Below, piece by piece: positions 6,953 to 15,951 of a stretch of DNA of 24,508 nucleotides; the first letter of the stretch is position 1, and each line of letters starts with the position of its first letter. This DNA is from UBA7332 sp051648105 (lineage in GTDB: Bacteria; Bacteroidota; Bacteroidia; Bacteroidales; UBA7332). Under the pieces are notes generated by a model. The model was given only the letters and a program-made list of their open reading frames with translations, did no database searches and had not been told where the DNA came from. The translations under genes were made by a program, and so were the position numbers. The DNA lies in contig JBOFEN010000108.1 of assembly GCA_051648105.1 (NCBI GenBank), positions 1-24,508 of the forward strand, written 5' to 3'.

Positions 6953-9154
6953 ATGAGTAAAAAATTAGCACTTCTTCTTTTCGGTAGTGCTCTTCTATTC
7001 TCTTGCCAAGAGAAGGGTGAGAGTGATTTGTTTGCGGGGTCATCGCGAATGCAATTGGGTATTAATTTTGAGGGTTCGTCTCTCTCGGGGGGATTGACTA
7101 ATGTGACGGCTCTTCTTTATGATGGGGAAGATCTAAGTAGAAGGATTTCTGATATGCAATTGGATGAGGATGGTTTTTATGTTGTTGATACAGACAAGGT
7201 GAAAGCTAATAGGTTAATTTTTTTGGCTGGTGATCATGCTCTTGGACAGAGTGACCAGGTGTACTCCTATTCATCATTGCTACTTGAGAAAACGCAAGAG
7301 GTTGACTTCAAAAGTACCTTTCCTGAGCTCTTTTACACTGGGCAGAGAGGCTTGACCTCTCTTGAGAATGTCTCTTTGGAGTTGGCGCTTAGGCGTTCGG
7401 TGGCTAGATTGGATCTTAAGAGGTTGACGGATTTAGAGGTTGTCATTGACTCTTGTGTGTTGACGAATCTTGCCTCTCAATCGTATCTGCTACCTGGGAA
7501 TTTGACTCCTATACCTGAGATGAGTTATAAGACTTATTCGGTGTCGGGTGGGGTATTATCGAATTTTGACAGCTTGATTGAGGGTGTTGCTTATATGTAT
7601 GAATCAAATTTGGATTCGCCTGAGCTCTCTATTTACGCAAGAATTAACGGGATTAAGAATGTCTTGAATGTGAAATTGCCTTCTACGATTGAGCGTAATA
7701 AGCGTTATGAGATTGGTATTAACAGCAGGGGGGTGACCTTGTTTACTCAACTTGAGGTGCTGCCTTGGGGTGAGGGTGGTAGTGTTGAGGCAAAGCCAGA
7801 GAGTTTTGAGGCAAGGGTTGATATTGAAAACTCTCAGCTAGTGGGTGGTGTCACTGTAAGCTCTTCAAGGGATACGGTTTTTGTTCCTGCTTCTTTTAGT
7901 GGCTCTTTTTTATTGTCTATTGATGCTCCTATTCAGACTGAGGTTAAGCTTGCTGGTCAGGAATTGGGTATAGTTTCTCTTACCCCTCAGATGGATGGTT
8001 ATTTGGATAATCAATTTAGAGTTGATGTGAGGATGAATGATTTGGATAATCTTGAGGCTTGTGCTAAGCTTCTAGTTAAATCGAAATCTGAGACTCAGTT
8101 TTATGATCGTCATATTGTTATCGTTAGGGAGTCTTATCGTACGCATTTCTCGGGCTTGAAGGCCTCGGTGGATGAGAATAGGTTGGTGTATGAGGGTTAT
8201 GCTGATGGGGATTTATTTTCTATGAGCTCTATGTTTCCAATAGTTTCTATCACAACTGAATCGGCTGATGATCAGTTTAATTGGGTGCGTGTGCTGCATC
8301 AACAGCAGGGTGGATTCCTTGTTGAGGGGGCTTTCAAACCTAATGATGTACATGCTTTGGGGCAGCCTCAGTCTAGTGTTATGAGTGTAAATTATATGGA
8401 TGGGTTTGTTGAGCAATTTGTGGTTGTTCGTAAGCGTCACTCTTTACCTGTGGTAAAGGTTGGTAATCATCATTGGGTGAAGTATAATATGCGTGGTGAC
8501 TCAAAGCGATTTGAAGATCAGATTGGGTTTGATCAGGATGTTGAGAGTCTTTGGGATTTTATGAAGAGTTGCTCGGATGAGGAGTATGCGTATTATGTTG
8601 GTGCTGGCTATAAGGGTACTAGTACGCAGGGGTTGTACTTGAGTAACCATGATGGTGCTTTGTTGTATAGGGATTATTCATCTATTGCAAATGGTCATAT
8701 TAATAGTGGTCCTGCGGACTCGCATTGCCCTGCTGGGTATCAGATACCTACGAAGAGTGAGTTTAATGAGATAGTAGCCACTCAGGTGAAGCTTAATCTG
8801 CCGCAGAATGGGGCGAATAATCATTATAACACTGAAAGAGGAAGTCGTTATCGTCTGGAGAGATATCATAGGGATTCTGTTGTTGTGGATGGTTTGGCTA
8901 TAATGAATTCTGCTCATATAATGATTACGGATATAAATAATGGAGAGTCGATGGTCTTTACAGGCTTTGGGCATCAAGAGACGCAGTCGAAGTTTACTGC
9001 AGGTCATTGGGTATTGGGTTTGGTTGAGACGGATGGTATTCTGTATTACGGGGTTGTAAACTCGAGTAATGCTATGGCTATGCAGTCTCAAAATGACCAG
9101 AAAACTCGAATTATTCGTTGCGTAAAGTCGCCAACAAATTTCATTATCGAGTAG
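6953..9154 (+). CDS. Surface lipoprotein with fimbrillin-like N-terminus and FISUMP-like C-terminus (paralogue 1)
   Basis: 733 aa. Lipobox LFSC puts the lipidated Cys at residue 18; the next residues (QEKGESD) are acidic, as in Bacteroidetes surface-export signals. Residues about 30-275 look like a FimB/Mfa2-type fimbrillin domain: ALLYDGEDLS, LFYTGQRGL, SVARLDLK, and the closing block ERNKRYEIGIN then LEVLPWGEGG. A beta-rich middle follows (DTVFVPASFSGSF). The C-terminal ~240 residues (from KVGNHHWVKYNMRG to the end) resemble FISUMP-type domains: CPAGYQIPTKSEF near residue 592 and terminal IRCVKSPTNFIIE. First gene of a four-gene cluster, with a promoter and ~175-nt leader upstream. Likely an adhesin or fimbrial-tip component. 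The ligand is unknown and the family assignment is by motif reading. Confidence 0.8.
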   Translation: MSKKLALLLFGSALLFSCQEKGESDLFAGSSRMQLGINFEGSSLSGGLTNVTALLYDGEDLSRRISDMQLDEDGFYVVDTDKVKANRLIFLAGDHALGQSDQVYSYSSLLLEKTQEVDFKSTFPELFYTGQRGLTSLENVSLELALRRSVARLDLKRLTDLEVVIDSCVLTNLASQSYLLPGNLTPIPEMSYKTYSVSGGVLSNFDSLIEGVAYMYESNLDSPELSIYARINGIKNVLNVKLPSTIERNKRYEIGINSRGVTLFTQLEVLPWGEGGSVEAKPESFEARVDIENSQLVGGVTVSSSRDTVFVPASFSGSFLLSIDAPIQTEVKLAGQELGIVSLTPQMDGYLDNQFRVDVRMNDLDNLEACAKLLVKSKSETQFYDRHIVIVRESYRTHFSGLKASVDENRLVYEGYADGDLFSMSSMFPIVSITTESADDQFNWVRVLHQQQGGFLVEGAFKPNDVHALGQPQSSVMSVNYMDGFVEQFVVVRKRHSLPVVKVGNHHWVKYNMRGDSKRFEDQIGFDQDVESLWDFMKSCSDEEYAYYVGAGYKGTSTQGLYLSNHDGALLYRDYSSIANGHINSGPADSHCPAGYQIPTKSEFNEIVATQVKLNLPQNGANNHYNTERGSRYRLERYHRDSVVVDGLAIMNSAHIMITDINNGESMVFTGFGHQETQSKFTAGHWVLGLVETDGILYYGVVNSSNAMAMQSQNDQKTRIIRCVKSPTNFIIE

Positions 9155-9209
9155 TGTTTCGTGTGTAGTATATGTACAATTAATAATTACAAATAACAAT
9201 ATAATATAT

Positions 9210-11480
9210 ATGAAAGCAAGATTGGCTTTACTTCTAGTAGGTGGTTTGCTGGTTTCTTCTTGTTCGGATAGGGATGAGAGTGTGGTTGGTGGTGTGTCAT
9301 CACAAATGCAGCTTAGCATAGGTAATGGTGCTTCTGTTTCTTCGGAGGATTTGGATAATGTGTCGGCGCTACTTTATACTCAGGATTTGCTTAGCAAGAG
9401 ATTGGATAATATGAAGCCTGATGCTGAGGGCTTATTTATGGTAGCAACGGATAAGACTAATGCTGATAAGTTGGTTTTTTTGGCCGGAGATTATGCTCTT
9501 CCAACAAGTGAGTTTATTGGTGATTATTCTCAGCTTTGTGGGTTAGTTACGCCGGCGGTGGATTTTAATAGCTCTTTTCCTTCGCTTTTTTATACTGGTC
9601 AGAGAAAGTTGAGCTCACTGACAGATAATCTCTTGGAGATGAGTTTGACTCGCTCGGTGGCTAAATTGGAGTTGAAAAAGATTACGCATTTGCCGGTTGA
9701 ACTGGATTCGTGTATTATCTCTAATCTGGCTGATAGAGCTTATATTATACCTGGAAATGAAGTTGTTTGTGATGGGGTCAAGTATTTGTCTCGATCTATG
9801 GGGGTTGATGAGTTGCCTGTGTTGGGTAGTGAGCCACAAACTATTGCCTATCTATATGAATCTACAGGTGAGGCTTCAAAGGTACATCTTTATGTTAGCA
9901 TCAATGGGGTTAAGAGTGTTTTGACAGCTACTTTGCCTAAGGTTATTGAGCGTAATAAGCGTTATGAGATTGGTGTTAATAGTAATGGTGTTGTTGTTTT
10001 TACTCATCTTGAGGTGCTTCCTTGGGAGGTGGGCAATGATTCTGAGGCGAATAGTGAGAATGCGGTTGTGAAGATTGATATAGATAATTGTGAGTTCCCA
10101 AATGGGGTGTCCTTGAGTCCTGGTGAGGATACTATATATATTGCTCCAGCTTTCAGTGGTGATTTTATCTTGGCTTTGCAGTCGCCAGAGGATACGGAGA
10201 TAAAGGTTGAGAATAGCAATATTGAGATTGTGCCTGTTGAGCTCACTAGGGCTAATTATGTAGGTAATAGGTTTAAGTTTTCGTTAAGATCAAATGAGAT
10301 TAACAAGCCGCAGACAATAACTACTCTTTTGGTTAAGTCTAAGAGTGGCGATAAGTTGTATGATAGGCATTTGGTATTGGTCAGAGAGCCTTTTCGTACT
10401 CGTTTTGAGGAATTGTCTGTCTCTAGTAATGGGGGTAATGTGAACTTTGATGACTATGTAGACGGTGAATTGGCAAAACTAAATTCTTCGTGGAGTATAT
10501 CTTCTGTTGAGACCCGTTCGCTTGATGATCAGTTTAACTGGTTGCGTGTTATGGACTCGCAGGATTCGTATATTCTTGAGGGTGCATTTAAACCTAATGA
10601 TGTTGAGGCTAGGGGGCAATCGCAGTCTAGTGTTGTAAGGGTTACTTATGGTGATGGTGTTGATGAGGAGTTTGTTGTGACTCGCCCTCGCAAGTCTATT
10701 CCTGTTATCACTCAAGGGGGGCTTTACTGGAGTAAATATAATATGCGTGGAAACTCTAAGAGTTATGAGGATCAGATTGGATTTGATAATGATATGGATA
10801 GGGAGTTGTTGTTTGACTTTCTTAAGGAGTGTTCTGATGAGGAGTTTGCTTTCTATGTTGGTGCTGAGTATAGGGGGATAAGTACCCAGGGGTTATATTT
10901 GAAGAGGGATGCCTCAAGTGAGACTCCGTCTCTTCTGTATGAGGGGTATTCGTCTATTCCTGATGGGCAGGTTAGTAATGGTCCAGCTGATAGGCACTGT
11001 CCTCCTGGGTATAAACTTCCTAGCAATGTGGAGTGGGGTCATATTTTCTATACTGGAGGAGGGATGACTATTCCAGCTTCGGGAAGTACTAATCCGTATA
11101 ATACGACTACTATTTCACCTGCATCTCCGAATCAGGGTAGTTCGTCTAGTTCTGAAAAGAATAGATTCCAGATGCATCGTCATACTCGTAATTCTCTAGT
11201 TGTAGATGGTGTCGAGATTGATAAAGTGGATATATTTAAGATTACTGACATTAGGTTTTATTCTGGTGAGTCGATGGTGTTTCTTGGATTTGGTAGCCAA
11301 AGCTCACCAACTGAGATTACTTTGAATCAATCTGTATATCCTATTGCTACATCTGGGCCTACTCATTTTGTGATTAATTTTAATAACGATAGAACCTCGT
11401 ATGGCAATTTAAGTGGTTCTGGCGTGCATACGCGCACTATTCGTTGTGTGAAATCTCCAACTAACTTTATTGTAGAATAA
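9210..11480 (+). CDS. Surface lipoprotein with fimbrillin-like N-terminus and FISUMP-like C-terminus (paralogue 2)
   Basis: 756 aa from ATG 9210, 55 bp after gene 1. Lipobox VSSC with Cys18, followed by the acidic stretch SDRDES. It aligns with gene 1 over its whole length: ALLYTQDLLSKRLDNM, LFYTGQRKLSSL, SVAKLELKKI, ERNKRYEIGVNS, LEVLPWEVG, then FKPNDVEARGQSQSS, YNMRGNSKSYEDQIGF, CPPGYKLPSNVEW and terminal IRCVKSPTNFIVE. The main difference is a Ser/Thr/Asn-rich insertion near residues 615-650. This is a tandem duplication of gene 1 that has since diverged. It is probably a second surface adhesin or tip subunit with altered binding. No promoter is seen in the 55-bp gap, so co-transcription is likely. 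Confidence 0.8.
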   Translation: MKARLALLLVGGLLVSSCSDRDESVVGGVSSQMQLSIGNGASVSSEDLDNVSALLYTQDLLSKRLDNMKPDAEGLFMVATDKTNADKLVFLAGDYALPTSEFIGDYSQLCGLVTPAVDFNSSFPSLFYTGQRKLSSLTDNLLEMSLTRSVAKLELKKITHLPVELDSCIISNLADRAYIIPGNEVVCDGVKYLSRSMGVDELPVLGSEPQTIAYLYESTGEASKVHLYVSINGVKSVLTATLPKVIERNKRYEIGVNSNGVVVFTHLEVLPWEVGNDSEANSENAVVKIDIDNCEFPNGVSLSPGEDTIYIAPAFSGDFILALQSPEDTEIKVENSNIEIVPVELTRANYVGNRFKFSLRSNEINKPQTITTLLVKSKSGDKLYDRHLVLVREPFRTRFEELSVSSNGGNVNFDDYVDGELAKLNSSWSISSVETRSLDDQFNWLRVMDSQDSYILEGAFKPNDVEARGQSQSSVVRVTYGDGVDEEFVVTRPRKSIPVITQGGLYWSKYNMRGNSKSYEDQIGFDNDMDRELLFDFLKECSDEEFAFYVGAEYRGISTQGLYLKRDASSETPSLLYEGYSSIPDGQVSNGPADRHCPPGYKLPSNVEWGHIFYTGGGMTIPASGSTNPYNTTTISPASPNQGSSSSSEKNRFQMHRHTRNSLVVDGVEIDKVDIFKITDIRFYSGESMVFLGFGSQSSPTEITLNQSVYPIATSGPTHFVINFNNDRTSYGNLSGSGVHTRTIRCVKSPTNFIVE

Positions 11481-11486
11481 TAGATA

Positions 11487-13310
11487 ATGAAAAAAATATT
11501 TTCACTTCGTGGTGGTCTTCAATTGATAATATTGTTGCTGCTTTTAGTTTTTGTAGGGTGTAAGGCTGATCTCTCTGGGGAGTTGTTAGGGGAGAAGATT
11601 AATATTCAATTAACGCTTGATGGTCAGCCTATATCTAAGGCTAGATCTCTAGATAGACTTCAGGTGAGATACCAGATAGCGGATAATAGTGGTGTGATTC
11701 TTCAGGATATTATGTCTGATTATAATCCATCTCAGAATACGATAGTTATAGAGCCGTTGCCCCTTGGGAGTTATACTATTTTTGTGCTTGCCTATGATAG
11801 TGCATTAGAGTTGGATGGCTTTTGTGTTAATGAATCTGTTGAGTCTATTAATGATTCGTGGTTCTCTTTCGACTCTCAGAGGGTGCCAGTGTTATTGCAG
11901 GATCAGTTGTACTATGCTTCAAGTTCTTTTGATGTGAAGAGTGAGAGTGCCATGACTCAGTTGGTGAAGCTTAGGTATGTATTGGCAGGTGTTGATATTG
12001 AGCGCCAATCTTCATCTCTATACCTAACAAACTCTATGAGAAGTATTAATGTGGAGTTGCCACAGGGTGCTCTTTTCTATACTGGTATGTCTGTTTCGGG
12101 ACTATATCAGGGTGCTGCAAGAGCTCAGAGTAGTGAGCTTTCGTTTCTTTCTAACAATGCATTTTATATTATGCCACAGCATGATGGGGTGGCTAAGGCT
12201 ACGAGATTTGCTGTTGTTACTCAAGATCATATGGGGGAGGAGTATCAGCTTAATCTAACGTCTGAGCTCAATTATATAGCTGGTGTGAAGGAGAGGGTCT
12301 CTTTAAATTTCTCTTCTCATCCAAATGCCAACTCTGGAGTGCTTTATGTGACTAGGGGGTATTATGATCTTGAGGATAGGGGGTTGATTTTCCAGGATGA
12401 TGAACATCACTCTGTCTATTGTGATGCTAATCAGAGGTCTTTTAAGATTAACAAGACTTTGCAGTTGAACAAGGGTGAGGGTTTGTCTCTTCATACTAGG
12501 TTTTATTCGGTAAGACCTATAACGGGGGTTTCAATTTGGTCGTCAAAACAGAAGTATGGCGAGAGGGTTTTGCTAGCTTATTATGACTCAATACCTGCTC
12601 TTTGTGATGCTCAGATAGAGTTTGCTCAGATTGCTGATAAACAGACTTTTATTATGGAATCTAAGGCAAAGATAAATCTGAATAGTGATGAGATAGCAGA
12701 GTTGCTTGAATCGGATTTGGAGATTGAGTGTGCGGATGCTTATTGGAATATGTTGCAGCAGATTCGTGCTACTTGGAATGTATATTTCAGTACTTATGGT
12801 GCGGATCCTACGCAACCTAATGGTGGACCTGCTGGTAACTGGAGGGGGATTCGTCCAGTTCATGTTAGAGAGGGGATTGCTATATTGACAAATATTGGAT
12901 ATATGATCTCTGTGCCAGGTTACCCAGAGGAGCTCGCAAAGTTTCAGGGAAAGATTTGGGGAAATGGTGGCGTGGATGATATACTTGATGTTAGTACAAT
13001 TATTCCTGCGCTGATGTCTAGACAGAATTTTAGAGTTGGTTTGTGTGGAGGTGTTTATGGTCTCGGTGGTGGTGCTACCTTGGGCTTTCACCAGGGAGTA
13101 TTTCTCAATCATTATAGAACTCCAACATCATCAGCAAATACTATCTTTCATGAGTTGGGCCATTGTATGGGCTATAGTCATAGTAGTGGTATGACTTATG
13201 GGCCTTGGGGTGCTGAATTGTCTGCTCCGTATTATGTGAGCAATATTCATACTTTCCCAATACCTAGTCCAGATATTCTGAACTCTAGCGAGAATCCAAA
13301 TCGTTACTAA
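11487..13310 (+). CDS. FimB/Mfa2-like lipoprotein fused to a metzincin-type zinc metalloprotease
   Basis: 607 aa, 6 bp after the stop of gene 2. A long hydrophobic signal ends in a lipobox with Cys25 (FVGC). Residues about 30-290 resemble FimB/Mfa2-type fimbrial anchor proteins (LPLGSYTIFVLAYDS; LVKLRYVLAGVDI; VELPQGALFYTG). A further beta-rich part follows to about 410. The C-terminal ~190 residues form a peptidase domain with HELGHCMGYSH (residues 555-565), the full HExxHxxGxxH zinc site, and a Met four residues later (SGMTYG) that could belong to the Met-turn, though metzincins usually have it farther on. It should be a membrane-anchored, probably surface-exposed protease. In a fimbrial setting it may process subunits, or it may act on host proteins. 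Its target is not shown. Confidence 0.82.
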   Translation: MKKIFSLRGGLQLIILLLLLVFVGCKADLSGELLGEKINIQLTLDGQPISKARSLDRLQVRYQIADNSGVILQDIMSDYNPSQNTIVIEPLPLGSYTIFVLAYDSALELDGFCVNESVESINDSWFSFDSQRVPVLLQDQLYYASSSFDVKSESAMTQLVKLRYVLAGVDIERQSSSLYLTNSMRSINVELPQGALFYTGMSVSGLYQGAARAQSSELSFLSNNAFYIMPQHDGVAKATRFAVVTQDHMGEEYQLNLTSELNYIAGVKERVSLNFSSHPNANSGVLYVTRGYYDLEDRGLIFQDDEHHSVYCDANQRSFKINKTLQLNKGEGLSLHTRFYSVRPITGVSIWSSKQKYGERVLLAYYDSIPALCDAQIEFAQIADKQTFIMESKAKINLNSDEIAELLESDLEIECADAYWNMLQQIRATWNVYFSTYGADPTQPNGGPAGNWRGIRPVHVREGIAILTNIGYMISVPGYPEELAKFQGKIWGNGGVDDILDVSTIIPALMSRQNFRVGLCGGVYGLGGGATLGFHQGVFLNHYRTPTSSANTIFHELGHCMGYSHSSGMTYGPWGAELSAPYYVSNIHTFPIPSPDILNSSENPNRY

Positions 13311-13324
13311 TATAAGGTGCTCGT

Positions 13325-13352
13325 TTTTTTTGGGGGGATCCCCCCAAAAAAA
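13325..13352. repeat. 28-nt perfect palindrome (T7-G6-AT-C6-A7) in the operon gap
   Basis: Positions 13325-13338 and 13339-13352 are exact reverse complements centred on GGATCC. It lies 15 bp after the metzincin stop and 37 bp before the next gene. The T-tract comes before and the A-tract after the G/C core, the reverse of an intrinsic terminator. An mRNA-processing or stability hairpin, or a slippage-prone site, is more plausible. Role unproven. Confidence 0.75.
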
Positions 13353-13388
13353 GAAAACGGTACAGATAAATTAAATAAAGTATTAGAG

Positions 13389-15200
13389 ATGAAGTATTTA
13401 TTTATATTCATAGCCTCTATCCTTGGATTGTGTAGTTGTTCGCAGCATGATTTTGCTTCTAGTGATGACTATAATCAGGAGGTTTTAAAGAGGGGTGGTA
13501 GATTTCAGATTCAGAAAAGTGAGGGGCTTGAAATCTCTATAGACTCGTGTGTAATAGATGGGTTTATTGGTGATTTTAGTAGAGTCTCTTTCGGTGGTGA
13601 GGATATGATCATTAAGGGTGGTCATAGAGTTGAGGCTGTTGAGTTGGGGGCTTTTAAGGATTCTCTTACATTTAGCTTTTATTTCACTCAGAATGGTTCG
13701 AATGAGATATTCACTGATGTTGTGACGGATGATTTGGATAGTGAGTATATTTATACGTGGCTTTTCTCTGGCGATGGCGATAAGGTTATTGTTGATTTGT
13801 CTATCGAGCCTTGGCTGAATGGTGGTGTGATTGAGGTTAGTCCGGATTCATTTGCATATTCAATAGATATTGAAAAGTCAAATATTCCATCATACGTAAG
13901 GTTTAGTGATAATAGAGATACTATTTATGTTCCCTCTTGCGATGGTGAGTTGATATTAGTATTGGATGTGGCTATGGAGTCTCACATGTTACTCCAAGGG
14001 GATGATCTTGATGTGGTACAGCTCAAGGGTGAGGATTATCTAGATAATAGATATATGATCCGATTTGTTCAGAAGGGTATATTGGATCCGACGAGATTGA
14101 GTAGGTTATATTTTGGAGAGAAGGGTAGTGGTGAGTACTCTCAAATGCCATTAGTTATTGTTCAAGAGGGTTCGCGTATTGAGCTATTGCTTGAAGATGG
14201 TTGTGAAGTTGAGGATAATCATGTTAGTTTTGATGAATATATTGACGGGACATTGGCGCGTGTAAAATCGGGGTATAATGTTTCCTCTTATTCTATCAAT
14301 TCTGACTCTCATGAGCAGTATGAGTGGATAATCATGCAGCGAAAGAGTGGAAGATTTAATATAGAGGGTGGCTTTAAGCCTAATGATATTCAAGCTAAAG
14401 GACAGCGCCAGTCGAGTAGTGTCACTATTGAGTATAGTGATGGTGTTCAGGAGAGTTATCTCTTCTCGCGTAGGAGAAGTGCTTTGCCTGTAGTTAAGTT
14501 TGGTGATCTTTATTGGAGTAAATTTAATATGAAAGGGGACTCTAAGCTGTTTGAGGATCAAATAGGGTTTGAGGATCATACAGCTGATCTTTGGGATTAT
14601 CTTAGGGGCTGCGATGATGAGTCTTACGTTGATCTTGCGGGTAGTCAATATTGTGGTACAAATTCTAAAGGATTGAACTTGGGTAAGAATCAAGATGGGA
14701 CTCTTGAGTACTTGGGCTTTTCTGAGGCTTTTGGTAATAGTACGATTAATTCTATTGAGGCAGGCTCCCATTGTCCTAAAGGGTATCAGGTGCCAACTGT
14801 TGAGGATATGCATAGTGTTGTTAGTCGCTTTGTAGTTCACTTGCTTGGTATATCTCCAGGAGAGGAGTATCAGAATCACTATATGGTCGAGGGGGAAAGG
14901 TATAGCGTTGAGCGTTATAGACGAAACTCCACGCTAAGTTTTGGATCGAAAATTGATAATGCTTATTTGATGAGGATCTCAAACTCGAATGGTGAATCTT
15001 TGGTTTTGCATGGTCTAGGTTATCAATCTGATCCTGGGGTGATAAACTCTGGGTACTGGCTTTTTGGTTCTGTGAGTGATGAGAAAGATCAAGCTGGATT
15101 CAATAATAGTCGTAATAACTTCTATATGCAGGCTCATTCTGGAAAGAAGAGTGTCTCAATTAGATGTGTGAAGTCACCTGTTAACTACATAATAGAGTAG
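13389..15200 (+). CDS. Surface lipoprotein sharing the FISUMP-like module (paralogue 3, short N-terminus)
   Basis: 603 aa from ATG 13389, chosen because a signal peptide and lipobox follow at once (GLCSC, lipidated Cys17). The open frame extends upstream to a GTG at 13317, but that part crosses the 28-nt palindrome and encodes no recognisable sequence. It shares its middle and C-terminus with genes 1 and 2: IEPWLNGG (about 139), DTIYVPS, GGFKPNDIQAKGQRQSS, YWSKFNMKGDSKLFEDQIGF, SHCPKGYQVPT and terminal IRCVKSPVNYIIE. The fimbrillin-like N-terminus is about 130 residues shorter and barely recognisable. Last gene of the cluster; a hairpin follows at 15268. Probably another surface-displayed adhesin-type subunit. 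Its distinct N-terminus may give it a different place in an assembly. Confidence 0.8.
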   Translation: MKYLFIFIASILGLCSCSQHDFASSDDYNQEVLKRGGRFQIQKSEGLEISIDSCVIDGFIGDFSRVSFGGEDMIIKGGHRVEAVELGAFKDSLTFSFYFTQNGSNEIFTDVVTDDLDSEYIYTWLFSGDGDKVIVDLSIEPWLNGGVIEVSPDSFAYSIDIEKSNIPSYVRFSDNRDTIYVPSCDGELILVLDVAMESHMLLQGDDLDVVQLKGEDYLDNRYMIRFVQKGILDPTRLSRLYFGEKGSGEYSQMPLVIVQEGSRIELLLEDGCEVEDNHVSFDEYIDGTLARVKSGYNVSSYSINSDSHEQYEWIIMQRKSGRFNIEGGFKPNDIQAKGQRQSSSVTIEYSDGVQESYLFSRRRSALPVVKFGDLYWSKFNMKGDSKLFEDQIGFEDHTADLWDYLRGCDDESYVDLAGSQYCGTNSKGLNLGKNQDGTLEYLGFSEAFGNSTINSIEAGSHCPKGYQVPTVEDMHSVVSRFVVHLLGISPGEEYQNHYMVEGERYSVERYRRNSTLSFGSKIDNAYLMRISNSNGESLVLHGLGYQSDPGVINSGYWLFGSVSDEKDQAGFNNSRNNFYMQAHSGKKSVSIRCVKSPVNYIIE

Positions 15201-15267
15201 TGAGCTCTATTTAATAATAGATCTACTCTCTTTGTATATTCAAATGAGGGTGTATAATCAATAGAGG

Positions 15268-15307
15268 GTCTCGTATAAGCAGTACAAGGGTGTCGCTTAT
15301 ACGAGAC
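15268..15307 (+). terminator. 13-bp hairpin ending the lipoprotein cluster
   Basis: Arms 15268-15280 and 15295-15307 are exact inverted repeats around a 14-nt loop, 67 bp after the last stop. It is followed by T/C-rich sequence. Confidence 0.6.
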
Positions 15308-15398
15308 TCTTCTGGTTATTTATATCCATTATTTATGGAGGGAGGTTTAGTGGCAATGCATAACGGGTATTGTGAAAAGTATATTACACTATCGAAAT

Positions 15399-15447
15399 TC
15401 AAATGTCAATATGAGAAAAAAGTATTTTTTCTCATATTGACATTTGA
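15399..15447. repeat. 23-bp perfect inverted repeat with 3-nt loop
   Basis: Arms 15399-15421 and 15425-15447 are exact reverse complements around GTA. The inner end is A6/T6, so it lacks the trailing U-tract of a standard terminator. It stands alone in a non-coding region and could form a cruciform or a very stable RNA hairpin. Confidence 0.7.
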
Positions 15448-15900
15448 TACATCTGTTGTTTACATAAATAAGCAAGAGAGTTGAGTAGAGGTTGTTGTTG
15501 TGAGTGAGAAGCGATAATATCAGTCGGTATTTTAAGATAAAATCCATTGGTGTAGATAGAAGCCGCTAAAACTAAGACTCTGTGAGGGTGTTTTGCAGTT
15601 TTATTTATAGTGATTTATTTAATCTGGCTATTTGTTTCCTGCTAAGTCTAAGATAAGAAAATTAAATTTTAGAGTAGTTCAATGGTGCGTATTTGTTTGT
15701 TTATCTCTCCACTGGAATTTTTATTAACTTCTAATTTTTTTCTACTTTGATGATCATATGGAGATTGTTTGTTGTTTATAATAGTAAAGTGTAATTTGAT
15801 TGTGTTAGGGTTCTCTATCGTTTTGTTGAGATGACTATATGAAAATATTGTGATTTAGGTAATATTTTTATCTGCATTGGACGGAGGTATGGTATGAAAA
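15448..15900. other. AT-rich stretch with no recognised gene
   Basis: About 450 bp between the 23-bp inverted repeat and the tRNA terminator. I see no convincing reading frame on either strand, no clear TAnnTTTG box and no strong hairpin. It could hold a small RNA, but nothing visible supports one. Confidence 0.4.
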
Positions 15901-15901
15901 C

Positions 15902-15939
15902 AAAAAAAGCTTTTAACACCTTAGTGTTAAAAGCTTTTT
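15902..15939 (-). terminator. Terminator of the tRNA-Arg gene
   Basis: Arms 15904-15919 and 15924-15939 pair perfectly (16 bp) around a 4-nt loop. On the minus strand the stem ends in seven Ts (15902-15908), the form expected of an intrinsic terminator, 13 bp past the tRNA 3' end. Confidence 0.8.
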
Positions 15940-15951
15940 GGAATGATATTG

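Noticed and set aside
8678..9319. Minus-strand 213-codon frame across two lipoprotein genes
   Set aside because: It is antisense to two clear paralogues and made long only by their codon bias.
13325..13352. Intrinsic terminator at the G6/C6 palindrome
   Set aside because: The T-tract is upstream and the A-tract downstream in both directions, the reverse of a terminator. It lies inside a likely operon.
13317..13388. Upstream GTG start for the last lipoprotein gene
   Set aside because: It would place 24 unrelated residues before the signal peptide and code through the palindrome. ATG 13389 gives a proper lipoprotein signal.
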